A stretch of DNA of 24,108 nucleotides from Candidatus Krumholzibacteriota bacterium (lineage in GTDB: Bacteria > Krumholzibacteriota > Krumholzibacteriia > Krumholzibacteriales > Krumholzibacteriaceae): positions 1 through 24,108 of the forward strand of contig DAOVNN010000004.1 in the NCBI GenBank assembly GCA_030630165.1, given 5' to 3'. Shown one piece after another: positions 5,695 to 13,915 of the stretch. The notes under the pieces are model-generated. The model had not been told where the DNA came from. It worked only from the letters and a program-made list of their open reading frames with translations, and did not search any database. Within the stretch, counting starts at the first letter, position 1. Every line of letters starts with the position of its first letter. A program made the position numbers and the translations under genes.

Positions 5695-7182
5695 CCTCAT
5701 TCCGGTGCGGCCCCTGGCCCTCCCGTACATCTCGAGATATTCCTTCGCCGATGTCTTCCAGGAGTGGTCCTCCGCCATTATCCTTTTTCGTGTTTTCTCG
5801 ACAGCCTTGCTGTCCGCGAAGAAGGCAGCGGCCTTTTTAAGGGCCTCGAGCAGCGCCGCGGGGGTATAAGGTTCGAAAGTAAAACCGTTGCCTCTGCTTC
5901 CCTTCGCGTTGAGGTCGGACACAGTGTCCTTCAGCCCGCCGGTGGCCCTGACGACAGGCATCGTCCCATACCGGAAGCTGTACATCTGGTTCAGTCCGCA
6001 TGGTTCGTACCGCGAAGGCATGAGGAAATAATCGCTTCCCGCTTCAACGAGGTGCGCGAGCCTGTTATTGAACTCGAGTCTGACTCCCAGACTGTCGGGA
6101 TATTTTTCAGCAAGTTCGGTGTAGAGCTCGTGGTACTTCTGCTGCCCCGTTCCGAGGATCACGATCTTCATGTCCATATCGAGGATATTCTCAATTGATT
6201 CTGAGAGAATATCGAAGCCCTTCTGGTCGACGAGCCTCGAGACTATTCCGACCACAGCCTCGTCCCCCGCAGGAAGCCCGAACTCCTCGAGAAGCGCTGA
6301 CTTGTTTTTCGTTTTTCCTGTAAGGTCATTTCTGGTGAAATTGGCGGGAATCAGTTCATCCGTCTCGGGATCCCATGCAGCCGGGTCTATTCCATTGAGG
6401 ATTCCTACGAGATCGTTCTTCCTGTACCGGAGCACTCCCTCGAGACCGTAACCATATTCGTCCGTTGTGGCGATCTCCTTGGCATACGTCCTGCTGACCG
6501 TACTGATCATTCCGGAGAACATCAGGGCCATTTTCATTACGTTGACCCTGCCCCAGAACTCGAATGGACTCATCGGCTGGAAAATCTCCGGGTCGAATCC
6601 AGCCTTCTCGAGAAAATCAGGCTCGAAGAGGCCCTGGTACGCGAGGTTGTGCACACTGAATACAGTGCCTGTATTCTGAAAATGCGAGTTCGTCTCTTTT
6701 TCCCTGGCCAGGTAGACCGGGATCAGCCCCGAATGAAAATCGTTGCAGTGAATGACGTCGGGCGACATCTTCAGCGCCTTGAGGGCCTCGATGACGGCGA
6801 GGTTGAAGAAGATCGTCCTCTCGTCCTCGTCCTCGAATCCGTCTCCCTCAGGAGTCGTGTATATATTCTCGCGTCCGTAGAAGTGTTCGTTATCTATGAA
6901 ATAGACCTTTATATCAGTACCAGGCTTGGTTCCGGAGTAAAGGCAGAATGTGTGCGTGATTTCCGCTACCCTGGCACTGAGACTGTCGACACTGCATACC
7001 TTCTCTATCCCGTACTTGCTCCGGTCGATCAAAGCGTACAGGGGTGTAAAGACGGAGATACCCGCACCGAGCTTCTCGAGCTCGTCGGGAAGGGCGCCCA
7101 TGACATCGGCCAGTCCGCCGACCTTCGAGTAGGGCAGGATCTCAGTCGTCACCACCGCTACTTCGATTTTTTCTGAGGCCAT
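5680..7182 (-). CDS. glgA: Glycogen synthase (GT5)
   Basis: GlgA extends alpha-1,4-glucan chains from ADP-glucose (UDP-glucose in some lineages) in the cytoplasm. The 500-aa length is typical. Near the N-terminus, after VAVVTTEILPYS, the sugar-nucleotide-binding motif KVGGLADVMGALP is present (about residues 20-32). The C-terminal GT-B half carries SRYEPCGLNQMY and RYGTMPVVRATGGLKDTV, the conserved catalytic and donor-binding region of starch/glycogen synthases. The start ATG at 7182 has GAGGACAAGG upstream and overlaps the end of galT by 25 bases, so the two are probably translationally coupled. The tail of the gene contains the -35 of the tRNA promoter. No glgC, glgB or glgP lies in the window. 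Confidence 0.94.
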   Translation of the reverse strand: MASEKIEVAVVTTEILPYSKVGGLADVMGALPDELEKLGAGISVFTPLYALIDRSKYGIEKVCSVDSLSARVAEITHTFCLYSGTKPGTDIKVYFIDNEHFYGRENIYTTPEGDGFEDEDERTIFFNLAVIEALKALKMSPDVIHCNDFHSGLIPVYLAREKETNSHFQNTGTVFSVHNLAYQGLFEPDFLEKAGFDPEIFQPMSPFEFWGRVNVMKMALMFSGMISTVSRTYAKEIATTDEYGYGLEGVLRYRKNDLVGILNGIDPAAWDPETDELIPANFTRNDLTGKTKNKSALLEEFGLPAGDEAVVGIVSRLVDQKGFDILSESIENILDMDMKIVILGTGQQKYHELYTELAEKYPDSLGVRLEFNNRLAHLVEAGSDYFLMPSRYEPCGLNQMYSFRYGTMPVVRATGGLKDTVSDLNAKGSRGNGFTFEPYTPAALLEALKKAAAFFADSKAVEKTRKRIMAEDHSWKTSAKEYLEMYGRARGRTGMRLTTP

Positions 7183-8228
7183 TCCTTGTCCTCAACCTTC
7201 TCTTTAGTAGTGTTCTTGTCATCCGCACCGCCGATGTCGACATCCCTCAACACTTCGGCAGCGTATTCGGGCGGGGTTGGATTGATGTAGAAACCACTGC
7301 CCCATTCGAATCCGGCTACTTTTGTCAGCTTAGGCATGATCTCTATATGCCAGTGGTAGTAGTCCAGGTCGGGGGTCTTGCAGGGAGCGGAATGAATGAT
7401 GAAGTTGAAAGGGGGCTCGTCGAGTGTAATGTCCAGACGGGTCAGGACCGTCTTCATTATATCAGCCAGTGCGGGGAACCATTCGGTCGGAGTCTTCTCG
7501 AAAGCGGAGATATGCTGCAGCGGAAGGATCCAGGTCTCGAAGGGAAAGCGTGACGCGTAAGGCGCGATAGCGATGAAATACTCGTTACTGTAGATTATCC
7601 GCGAACCTTCTTTCTGCTCCTGCTTGAGGATGTCGCAGAAGATGCACCGCTCTTTCAGCTTGTAGTGGAACTTCGAGCCTTCGAGCTCCTCGATCGCCCT
7701 CTTCGGGATGATCGGCGTCGCGATCACCTGCATGTGAGAGTGCTCGAGTGACGCTCCCGCTTCCTCACCCCAGTTCTTGAAAATCAGGATGTACCTGAAC
7801 CGCGAGTCCTTCTTGAGATCGATGCACCGGTCCCTCAGCGCCCAGAATATGCTCTCGATATGTTCCTGCGGAAGGTGGTGCAGGTTCTTCGTATGATCGG
7901 GAGACTCGATGAGAACCTCATGGGCTCCTACTCCTCGCATCAGGTCGTAGATACCGTCACCGCGCTTGTCGAGATCACCTTCGATCTGAAGCGCGGGGAA
8001 CTTGTTGGGTACTACCCTCACCTTCCAGCCGGGGCTGTTCGGAGTCGAGAGCGGATCCCTGTACGCAAGGACCTCGGGAGGAGTCTTGTCCTCCTTGCCC
8101 GTGCAGAAGGGACAGAATCCGCCCACCATGGGCTTCTTCTCCCTCTTGAAATCAAGGGGTCTCTTTCCCCTCTCCGTGGAGATGATCACCCAGCGCTCCA
8201 TGATAGGACTCTTGCGAAGTTCAGGCAT
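7158..8228 (-). CDS. galT: Galactose-1-phosphate uridylyltransferase
   Basis: GalT exchanges uridylyl groups between UDP-glucose and galactose 1-phosphate (Leloir pathway). The 356-aa protein has the zinc-binding pair C39-P-F-C42, a second CxxC at 195-198, and the catalytic HIT-type motif H163-S-H165-x-Q167 (the E. coli counterpart reads HPHGQ). The C-terminal half has HWHIEI at 292-297. The last 28 residues are a charged tail overlapping the glgA start. AAGGAG lies 11 bases upstream of the ATG at 8228. The SPOR lipoprotein gene ends 23 bases upstream of this start, and galT overlaps glgA, suggesting one operon. Some enzymes of this group act on ADP-glucose or other nucleotide sugars, so the exact substrate is inferred. 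Confidence 0.92.
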   Translation of the reverse strand: MPELRKSPIMERWVIISTERGKRPLDFKREKKPMVGGFCPFCTGKEDKTPPEVLAYRDPLSTPNSPGWKVRVVPNKFPALQIEGDLDKRGDGIYDLMRGVGAHEVLIESPDHTKNLHHLPQEHIESIFWALRDRCIDLKKDSRFRYILIFKNWGEEAGASLEHSHMQVIATPIIPKRAIEELEGSKFHYKLKERCIFCDILKQEQKEGSRIIYSNEYFIAIAPYASRFPFETWILPLQHISAFEKTPTEWFPALADIMKTVLTRLDITLDEPPFNFIIHSAPCKTPDLDYYHWHIEIMPKLTKVAGFEWGSGFYINPTPPEYAAEVLRDVDIGGADDKNTTKEKVEDKEWPQKKSK

Positions 8229-8251
8229 CCGGTGTCGTTCTCCTTCTTGAG

Positions 8252-8827
8252 CTATTTCGCCTTCGTGACCGTGGTCCGGACTATCCAGCAGTCAGGATAG
8301 TCGGCGGCCAGTTTCGTGCGGGCTTCCGAAGCTTCGGCACGCGTGGCGAAATCTCCCGCCCTGACCTTATACAATCCATCTTCGTAATCTATATAAACCG
8401 CGATTCCCGCGGCCGCCACGACTTTTTTCTTCAGATCCCTGGCCCCTGCCGATTCGGCGAACGCCGCGAGCTGTACCCTGTACCCGAGCTTATACCCCGC
8501 GACCGGCGCGGGAGGCTCCACTGTCTCCTCGACAGAGAAGGTGTCCGCCTTCACCGGTTCGATACTCTCCTCCGCCGCGTCGCTCTCCCTGACAGAATCA
8601 TCCTCCGGCATTTCGCTCTCGAGGTCGTACGGTTCTTCGGCCTCCGGTTTCACCGGTTCCGCATCCTGCTTCGTATCGGTCAGCGGAGGAGGCGGTACTG
8701 TCTCCTGCTGCTCGACCGGCGTACCGGTCGATTTGACCGTTCCTGCGCAACCGGCAAGAAGACAGATAAATATAACGAAAGCTGCCGCCGCCGTCAGTGG
8801 GTAGAAATGCCTGATTTTACTTCTCAT
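8252..8827 (-). CDS. SPOR-domain lipoprotein
   Basis: The 191-aa protein has an N-terminal lipoprotein signal with lipobox LLAGC, making C27 the lipidated residue. A low-complexity linker rich in Pro, Glu and Asp spans about residues 30-110. A C-terminal SPOR domain spans about 112-190 (YRVQLAAFAESAGARDL, then GLYKVRAGDFATRAEA). SPOR domains are known to bind glycan strands lacking peptide stems at division septa, so a periplasmic role near peptidoglycan is likely. GGGAGG precedes the ATG at 8827, and a TTGACA promoter lies about 45 bases upstream. It appears to be the first gene of a transcript continuing into galT and glgA, although no functional link to those enzymes is evident. Confidence 0.88.
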   Translation of the reverse strand: MRSKIRHFYPLTAAAAFVIFICLLAGCAGTVKSTGTPVEQQETVPPPPLTDTKQDAEPVKPEAEEPYDLESEMPEDDSVRESDAAEESIEPVKADTFSVEETVEPPAPVAGYKLGYRVQLAAFAESAGARDLKKKVVAAAGIAVYIDYEDGLYKVRAGDFATRAEASEARTKLAADYPDCWIVRTTVTKAK

Positions 8828-8871
8828 CTTCGACCTCCCGCCCCGTTCGTGTAACCACGGAATATCGATTT

Positions 8872-8900
8872 TCTCTAACAGAAGAGATGCGCAGTGTCAA
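8872..8900 (-). promoter_or_regulatory. Promoter for the SPOR lipoprotein-galT-glgA unit
   Basis: A perfect -35 TTGACA (8900-8895, minus strand) is followed by a 17-base spacer and TAGAGA (8877-8872), a weak -10 matching three of six bases. The predicted start near 8865 leaves a leader of about 38 nt. Confidence 0.5.
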
Positions 8901-8957
8901 CACAATTTGCCTTTCGAGTAACATCGGCATCGATTCAGTGATGCCTGCAACATATTG

Positions 8958-10064
8958 TCAGGACAATAGTTCCCGGTACAAAGCCTCAAGGGAACCGGTG
9001 ATCCTGTTCCAGTCGTACTCCGCTTCCACCTTTCTGCGGCCTGCCCTTCCCATACCGGCGAGTTCCTCGGGTCTCAGTGCGAGTATTCTTTCAAATGCCC
9101 TGAGCAGATCATCGGAATCGCCCGCTCTGAACGATTCGGCAATACCTCCGGCTACTTCGAGATTCTCCGGGATATCGCTCACAACCACCGGGCGAGAATG
9201 ACTCATTGCTTCGATCAACGAGATCGGCAGACCCTCGACCAGGGAAGGAAGAACATAGAAGGCACAATGAGCATAAAGTTCCTCCAGCTTGCGTCCCGCC
9301 ACATATCCCGGAAGCAGCACCCTGTCTCCAGCCATCTCTTTTATCCGCGCGGCATAGTCCTCTTCGAATCTCGCGTCCCCGGCGATCACCAGTTTTAAAT
9401 CGGCATCGAGTCTATCGAACGCCTCTATCAGTGTATCGAATCCACGCTCGACGATGAATCTGCCGACACTGAGGATGTAGCCCCCCGGCTTGAGCCCCAG
9501 TTCCGCGGCTTCCCTGAACTCAGGGCTCTCCCCCGGCGTCGCTCCGTTCGGGATGTACCTTACATTCCTGCCGTACTTTTCCGACAGTTGCGAAGCCATC
9601 AGTTTTGACACAGCGACAGCCGCGTCTGCTTTTGTGACTGCCTTTCGTTCACCCAGCATCAGGAACTTCTTCGCCCTTTCTCCCCACTTGCTCTGCCTGT
9701 AATCGAGAGCGTGAACCGTGCAGACAGTCTTCGAATCAGGCCGCATAGGGATCCAGCAGAAAAGCGACGGACCGATGCCGTGAAAATGGACAATGTCATA
9801 GTTGCCGAAGAAAGCCGCGACACTCGCGAGCATGGAATTCGATGCCGTATCGAGATTCTTCGTGGGGACCGACGGAACCACTTTTACAGTAACTCCCTGC
9901 CGGGTGCCGCTGCTGCTGAAAGGAGTCCGCCCGTAAACTGTCACTGAATGACCACGTGCTGCGAGCCTGGTCGAGATCTCCTCGACGTGCTTCTCGATTC
10001 CACCGAAAAGGGCAGGAATTCCCTTCGATCCTATCATCGCTATATTGAGGGGTGTGTTATTCAT
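8958..10064 (-). CDS. GT4 glycosyltransferase with DUF1972-like N-terminus
   Basis: This is a retaining GT-B enzyme of 368 aa that would add a sugar to the surface-glycan intermediate on the cytoplasmic side. The N-terminal Rossmann domain opens IAMIGSKGIPALFGGIEKHV, the acceptor-side glycine-rich pattern seen in rhamnosyltransferase-like DUF1972 proteins. The C-terminal domain carries EGLPISLIEAMSHSRPVV, the GT4 EX7E donor-binding motif. The ATG at 10064 has AGGA seven bases upstream and lies 12 bases after the radical SAM gene. It is the last gene of the minus-strand glycan cluster. Donor and acceptor cannot be read from sequence. Rhamnose is a reasonable guess given the rml genes nearby. 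Confidence 0.9.
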   Translation of the reverse strand: MNNTPLNIAMIGSKGIPALFGGIEKHVEEISTRLAARGHSVTVYGRTPFSSSGTRQGVTVKVVPSVPTKNLDTASNSMLASVAAFFGNYDIVHFHGIGPSLFCWIPMRPDSKTVCTVHALDYRQSKWGERAKKFLMLGERKAVTKADAAVAVSKLMASQLSEKYGRNVRYIPNGATPGESPEFREAAELGLKPGGYILSVGRFIVERGFDTLIEAFDRLDADLKLVIAGDARFEEDYAARIKEMAGDRVLLPGYVAGRKLEELYAHCAFYVLPSLVEGLPISLIEAMSHSRPVVVSDIPENLEVAGGIAESFRAGDSDDLLRAFERILALRPEELAGMGRAGRRKVEAEYDWNRITGSLEALYRELLS

Positions 10065-10076
10065 GTTTGATCCTGT

Positions 10077-11072
10077 TCATCGATCGGATACACCGCGGCC
10101 GGTCAGGAATCTTCCCCAGTTCTTCATTATCCATCTGGCCGCCCTGTCGGGCCGCCTCTTCATCGAGGTCCTGGCCGTGCAGATCATCCAGCAGGGCCTG
10201 CTGCATACATCGACGGCCTTACGAGTTCGGGCGGCTGCTTCACCCTGCCAGATCTCATCGAAAGGATGCTCGAGGATGTTGCCCATCCTTTTCTCGAGGG
10301 TGAGACACGGGTAGACATTGCCTTCGGGGTCGAGGAAGAACGAATCGCGCCCTGCCCGGCAGCCGAGCACTCTGCTTCCCATATCGTTGTACTGAAGCAC
10401 TCCCGAGTAGAAGTACGATCTCAGCCATCTTTTCGGACTGGCGCTGAGCAGTTCCTTCCGCATCACATATCTCATCTCGTCCCGGAGTTTATCGGGTTCC
10501 ACCTTCTGGTTCTCGTCGGTCGAAAAATAGAAATCGGAATTCTGCGCGACCGAAGTAGTAAACTCAAATCCGAACTGTCTCGAAAGGTCGTATACCGCAC
10601 CCAGGTGCTTGACGTTCTCTTTCTGCGCAGTAAAAGCTACACGGACGTTCCTGTAACCCAGCTTTCCCAGCTGCTTGAGCGTCTCTATGACCTTGTCAAA
10701 CCCTCCGTCTATCCCTCTGATCTTGTCGTGCATCTCACCGATGCCGTCGAGGGAAACGGCAATGCCTACTTTCCTCCCTATCTTCATGAGGGAAGGAGCG
10801 GCATGTACGATCCTGCGGTTCTGGAAACCGTTTGTAGATATTACGATCCTCGGGGCACGGCAGTGTTCATAAATGGTGCCGGCGATCTCGACGATGTCCT
10901 CTCTGAGGAAAGGTTCTCCTCCCGAGAGGTTCACATCTTTGAGCGTCACGGGAATGCGCATGTAATCTTCCGGAGCCATCTCCTTACCGGGAGGGAGCTG
11001 CCAGATATTGCACATGTTGCATCGCGAATCGCATCTGTATGTGACTGCCAACACTGCGTCTACCGGTATCAT
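10077..11072 (-). CDS. Radical SAM protein with SPASM-like C-terminus
   Basis: This 331-aa enzyme has the radical SAM cluster motif C14-x3-C18-x2-C21 (CDSRCNMC), the SAM-binding GGEP at 51-54 and a TIM-barrel-like body (VSLDG at 106-110). The C-terminus has C238, C256 and the group C290-x3-C294-x3-C298, preceded by DPEGNVYPC, which is typical of SPASM/Twitch domains binding a further Fe-S cluster. Known SPASM enzymes modify peptides, anaerobic sulfatases or small molecules. Its substrate is unknown. The start overlaps the upstream GT4 gene stop in an ATGA and the next GT4 gene follows 12 bases later, so it is tightly built into the glycan operon. Modification of a glycan or its protein or lipid carrier is inference. 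Confidence 0.9.
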   Translation of the reverse strand: MIPVDAVLAVTYRCDSRCNMCNIWQLPPGKEMAPEDYMRIPVTLKDVNLSGGEPFLREDIVEIAGTIYEHCRAPRIVISTNGFQNRRIVHAAPSLMKIGRKVGIAVSLDGIGEMHDKIRGIDGGFDKVIETLKQLGKLGYRNVRVAFTAQKENVKHLGAVYDLSRQFGFEFTTSVAQNSDFYFSTDENQKVEPDKLRDEMRYVMRKELLSASPKRWLRSYFYSGVLQYNDMGSRVLGCRAGRDSFFLDPEGNVYPCLTLEKRMGNILEHPFDEIWQGEAAARTRKAVDVCSRPCWMICTARTSMKRRPDRAARWIMKNWGRFLTGRGVSDR

Positions 11073-12208
11073 CTCATCTCCTCGAATAGCCGGGCGTAGG
11101 AATCCACCATGCCCTTCACTGAATACCTGTCTTCCGCTTTCACTCTTGCCCTGGCTCCCATCACGGCGGCCCGTTCTTCGTCCGCCTCGAGTATTTCTAT
11201 CGCTGAAGCGAGACCTTCATTGTCTCCACTCTCAATAATCATGCCATCAACTCCGTCTTCGATGATTTCGGGCACCGAGCCGACCCTTGTTGATATAACG
11301 GGGATTCCAGTCGCCATCGCTTCGAGCACAGCCAGCGGGAATGTCTCTACCACCGGGAACGAGCAGAGCACTGACGCATCCGAATCCTTCAGGAGCATAT
11401 CGACATCGTTCCTGTCACCAAGGAACCTGACCGAATCGTCCAGCCTCAGCCGTGCGGCTGTTTCCTTCAATTTCTCTTCCTCGGAGCCGGATCCGATGAT
11501 TAGAAACACAAATCTCTCGCCGTGTCTCTCCTTCAGGAGAGCGGCTGCCTCGAGAAACATCCCGTGATTTTTCTCGGGCCTCAGGGCAGCTACGATCGAG
11601 ACTACGAACCTGCCTGCATCGATCCCGAGTTCTTCCCTCACTGAACTCCCTGCAGTATCATCGGCAGGAGCGAATCTGTCAGTATCGACCCCGTTGTTTA
11701 TCACACTTATCTTACCGGGATCTATCCGCTCGACATCGATCAGATGGTCCCTGTGCATATCGGCCAGCGCCACTATCCGCCCGAATCCGCCGAGAAAGAG
11801 GCGGTCGAACCTGGTGAAGCTGCTCCCCTTCTTCCATAAACCGGTCGAGTGCAGAGACAGGACCCTGCGCTGAAGACCGGCGAGTCTTGCCGCTCCCATA
11901 CCGATCGCGATAGAGTCATGATGATCGAGTGACAGCAGAATACCGTCGCTGTGCCCCGAAAACATGCGCGATATCCTGACAGTTGAAAAGGGATCGTACC
12001 TGACGCCGAGAAGTCCGTGCCTTACCGGCACTCCGGCTGTGATAAGACGCTCCCCCGTCCGTCCGGGAGCATGGAGGCAAAACACCTCCGGGTCGTAGCC
12101 AAGCCTCGGCAGGCCGAGGGCAAGGGACTCGAAGACCCTTTCCGCTCCTCCCGTGACGAGAGTCGAAGCGAGCATAAAGACTCTCGTTCCATCTACTGGC
12201 AGGGTCAT
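11069..12208 (-). CDS. GT4 glycosyltransferase
   Basis: This GT-B enzyme has about 379 aa. The N-terminal domain has FMLASTLVTGGAERVF, the GGAE acceptor-domain pattern of GT4 enzymes. The C-terminal domain has VVAALRPEKN and ETFPLAVLEAMATGIPVIS, the EX7E motif. The start is uncertain. The frame is open to an ATG at 12235, but that lies inside the upstream acetyltransferase gene. The ATG at 12208 is 11 bases past that gene's stop and has AGGTG seven bases upstream, so I prefer it. The stop overlaps the radical SAM start. It presumably extends the glycan built on the lipid carrier, with unknown sugar specificity. Confidence 0.9.
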   Translation of the reverse strand: MTLPVDGTRVFMLASTLVTGGAERVFESLALGLPRLGYDPEVFCLHAPGRTGERLITAGVPVRHGLLGVRYDPFSTVRISRMFSGHSDGILLSLDHHDSIAIGMGAARLAGLQRRVLSLHSTGLWKKGSSFTRFDRLFLGGFGRIVALADMHRDHLIDVERIDPGKISVINNGVDTDRFAPADDTAGSSVREELGIDAGRFVVSIVAALRPEKNHGMFLEAAALLKERHGERFVFLIIGSGSEEEKLKETAARLRLDDSVRFLGDRNDVDMLLKDSDASVLCSFPVVETFPLAVLEAMATGIPVISTRVGSVPEIIEDGVDGMIIESGDNEGLASAIEILEADEERAAVMGARARVKAEDRYSVKGMVDSYARLFEEMR

Positions 12209-12218
12209 ATTGCGACAC

Positions 12219-12857
12219 CTACAGGTATGGGGCATCCCGCCTGCCGGTCTTGCACTTGAGATCCTTCAGTTCGGCATGGACCCGTGCGGGGTTTCCGTAT
12301 GCCAGAACACCCGGCGGCAGGTCCTTCGAGACGACGGAGCCGCTTCCCACGAGGGTGCCCTCTCCGATCGTCACGTACGGTACTACCGTGACGTTAACAC
12401 CGAGCCGGCAGCCCTTCTTCAGGACCGGTCCCTTCATGCACTCGCCGGAATCGGGACACCCGGGGTGGATATCGTTGGCGATAGTGACACCGGGGGCCAT
12501 GAAGACGCCGTCCTCGATCACGGTGAACTGGGCGATGTAGATGTTGCAGTGGATCTTGACGCCTTTGCCGATCGTACAGCCATAGTCGATGACCGAGTTG
12601 TTCCAGATATTGAAATCGTCGCCGATCTCGTTCTGTTCCCTGATCACCACGTTGTGGCCCGTCTCCAGACCTGAACCGATCGTGGAGCCGGCGTACACAA
12701 CGCTCCCGCTCCTTATCCTCGCGCCCTCACCGATGATGAGTTCATCCGAGACATTCCGCCTCGGCGAGAGGTAGCCTACGAGCGCTTCAGGATCTATCTC
12801 ACAGCCAGGGCCGAGGCGCACGCGCCCCAGCCTGGCATCGTCTTTCCTGCTTTCCAT
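12219..12857 (-). CDS. Left-handed beta-helix N-acetyltransferase, WbpD-like
   Basis: The 212-aa protein consists largely of hexapeptide repeats of the left-handed beta-helix class ([LIV]-G-x4 periodicity through about residues 40-185), for example VVIREQNEIGDD, VTIANDIHPG and GSGSVVSKDLPPGVLAYGNPA. The final segment is the usual C-terminal cap of hexapeptide acetyltransferases. WbpD/WlbB enzymes acetylate the 3-amino group of a UDP-sugar using acetyl-CoA. The pairing here with a WbpB-like oxidoreductase and a WbpE-like aminotransferase in one operon supports that role, but other amino-sugar acetyltransferases share the fold. GGGGGAC precedes the ATG at 12857. The upstream oxidoreductase gene ends 7 bases before this start. 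Confidence 0.85.
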   Translation of the reverse strand: MESRKDDARLGRVRLGPGCEIDPEALVGYLSPRRNVSDELIIGEGARIRSGSVVYAGSTIGSGLETGHNVVIREQNEIGDDFNIWNNSVIDYGCTIGKGVKIHCNIYIAQFTVIEDGVFMAPGVTIANDIHPGCPDSGECMKGPVLKKGCRLGVNVTVVPYVTIGEGTLVGSGSVVSKDLPPGVLAYGNPARVHAELKDLKCKTGRRDAPYL

Positions 12858-12864
12858 TGTCCCC

Positions 12865-13890
12865 CTATCCCAGGGTCTCCGGCCACTCGATCTCGATTTC
12901 AGCGCCGTTCTGCTTCATCGACCTGTCGATAGCATCGAGGACTATAAGTACCTCGAGCCCGTGCCTTCCGCTGCTCTGCGGGTCGGCGCCTCCGATGCAG
13001 TCGATGAAATGCTGGCATTCCATCTTGAGCGGCTCAGCTTCGTTCAGCTTCGGGATATGGATATCACCATACCTGTACGAGAGCTGGAATTCGCCGAAGG
13101 TGTCGTAGTGAGGGATCACATCCACGCCCTTGTCATAGATACGGATCTTCTCAAGGCTGGATATATCATCGTAGACCATCATCTTCTTGCTGCCTACTAC
13201 AGTCGTGGACCTTATCTTGTTCGGATTGAGCCACGAGACGTGCAGGTTCGTCAGGATCGAGCCGGGGTAGCGCATCGTTATAAACGATACGTCCTGGATA
13301 CCGGGCTGGATGTACGAGTGCCCGACAGCGGAAACCGCTACCGGCCTCGTTCCGAGTATATAGTTCATTATGGATACGTCGTGAGGAGCAAGGTCCCAGA
13401 CGACGTTGATATCCTCCTGGAAAAGACCGAGGTTCACCCTCGCGGTAGACATATAGTAGATGTCGCCCAGTTCTCCCGAGTTTATCAGATCCTTGACCTT
13501 GTTCACGGCCGCTGTGTAGACGAAGGTGTGACCGACCATGAGGGTCCTGTCCTTTTCGTCCGCGAGGTCGACGAGCTTGACGCCCTCCTCGACCGACTGC
13601 GTGAGCGGTTTCTCGCAGAAGACATGCTTGCCCGCTTCGAGAGCTTCCGCAGCAAGCTGGTAATGAGTAGATACCGGCGTTGCGATAACGACGGCATCAA
13701 TACTCTCGTCATTTACTATATCTTTGTAGTCCGTCGTGGTGGCGAGTGACGGATAGAGCTGCTTCATGTGATCGAGACGTCCGCTGTCGATATCGCTGCA
13801 TATCTTGACATCGGCTGCCTTGAGATTGATGAAGTTTCTAATAAGATTCGGTCCCCAGTATCCACAACCAATCACTCCGACTGTAAGCAA
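12865..13890 (-). CDS. Gfo/Idh/MocA-family sugar oxidoreductase, WbpB/WlbA-like
   Basis: This 341-aa NAD(P)-dependent dehydrogenase opens with the Rossmann motif VGVIGCGYWGPNL. It has the family signature EKPL with the likely catalytic K94, and DLAPHDVSIMNY with H170 in the substrate domain. WbpB/WlbA enzymes oxidise C3 of UDP-N-acetylglucosaminuronate to give the keto sugar for transamination. The adjacent aminotransferase and acetyltransferase fit that pathway, though substrate identity is inferred. The start is a TTG at 13890 preceded by GGAGG at short spacing. The nearby ATG is in another frame, so TTG is the only good start. The acetyltransferase follows after 7 bases. Confidence 0.88.
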   Translation of the reverse strand: MLTVGVIGCGYWGPNLIRNFINLKAADVKICSDIDSGRLDHMKQLYPSLATTTDYKDIVNDESIDAVVIATPVSTHYQLAAEALEAGKHVFCEKPLTQSVEEGVKLVDLADEKDRTLMVGHTFVYTAAVNKVKDLINSGELGDIYYMSTARVNLGLFQEDINVVWDLAPHDVSIMNYILGTRPVAVSAVGHSYIQPGIQDVSFITMRYPGSILTNLHVSWLNPNKIRSTTVVGSKKMMVYDDISSLEKIRIYDKGVDVIPHYDTFGEFQLSYRYGDIHIPKLNEAEPLKMECQHFIDCIGGADPQSSGRHGLEVLIVLDAIDRSMKQNGAEIEIEWPETLG

Positions 13891-13915
13891 GGGGCCTCCA
13901 TTCTACCAGCTGGCG

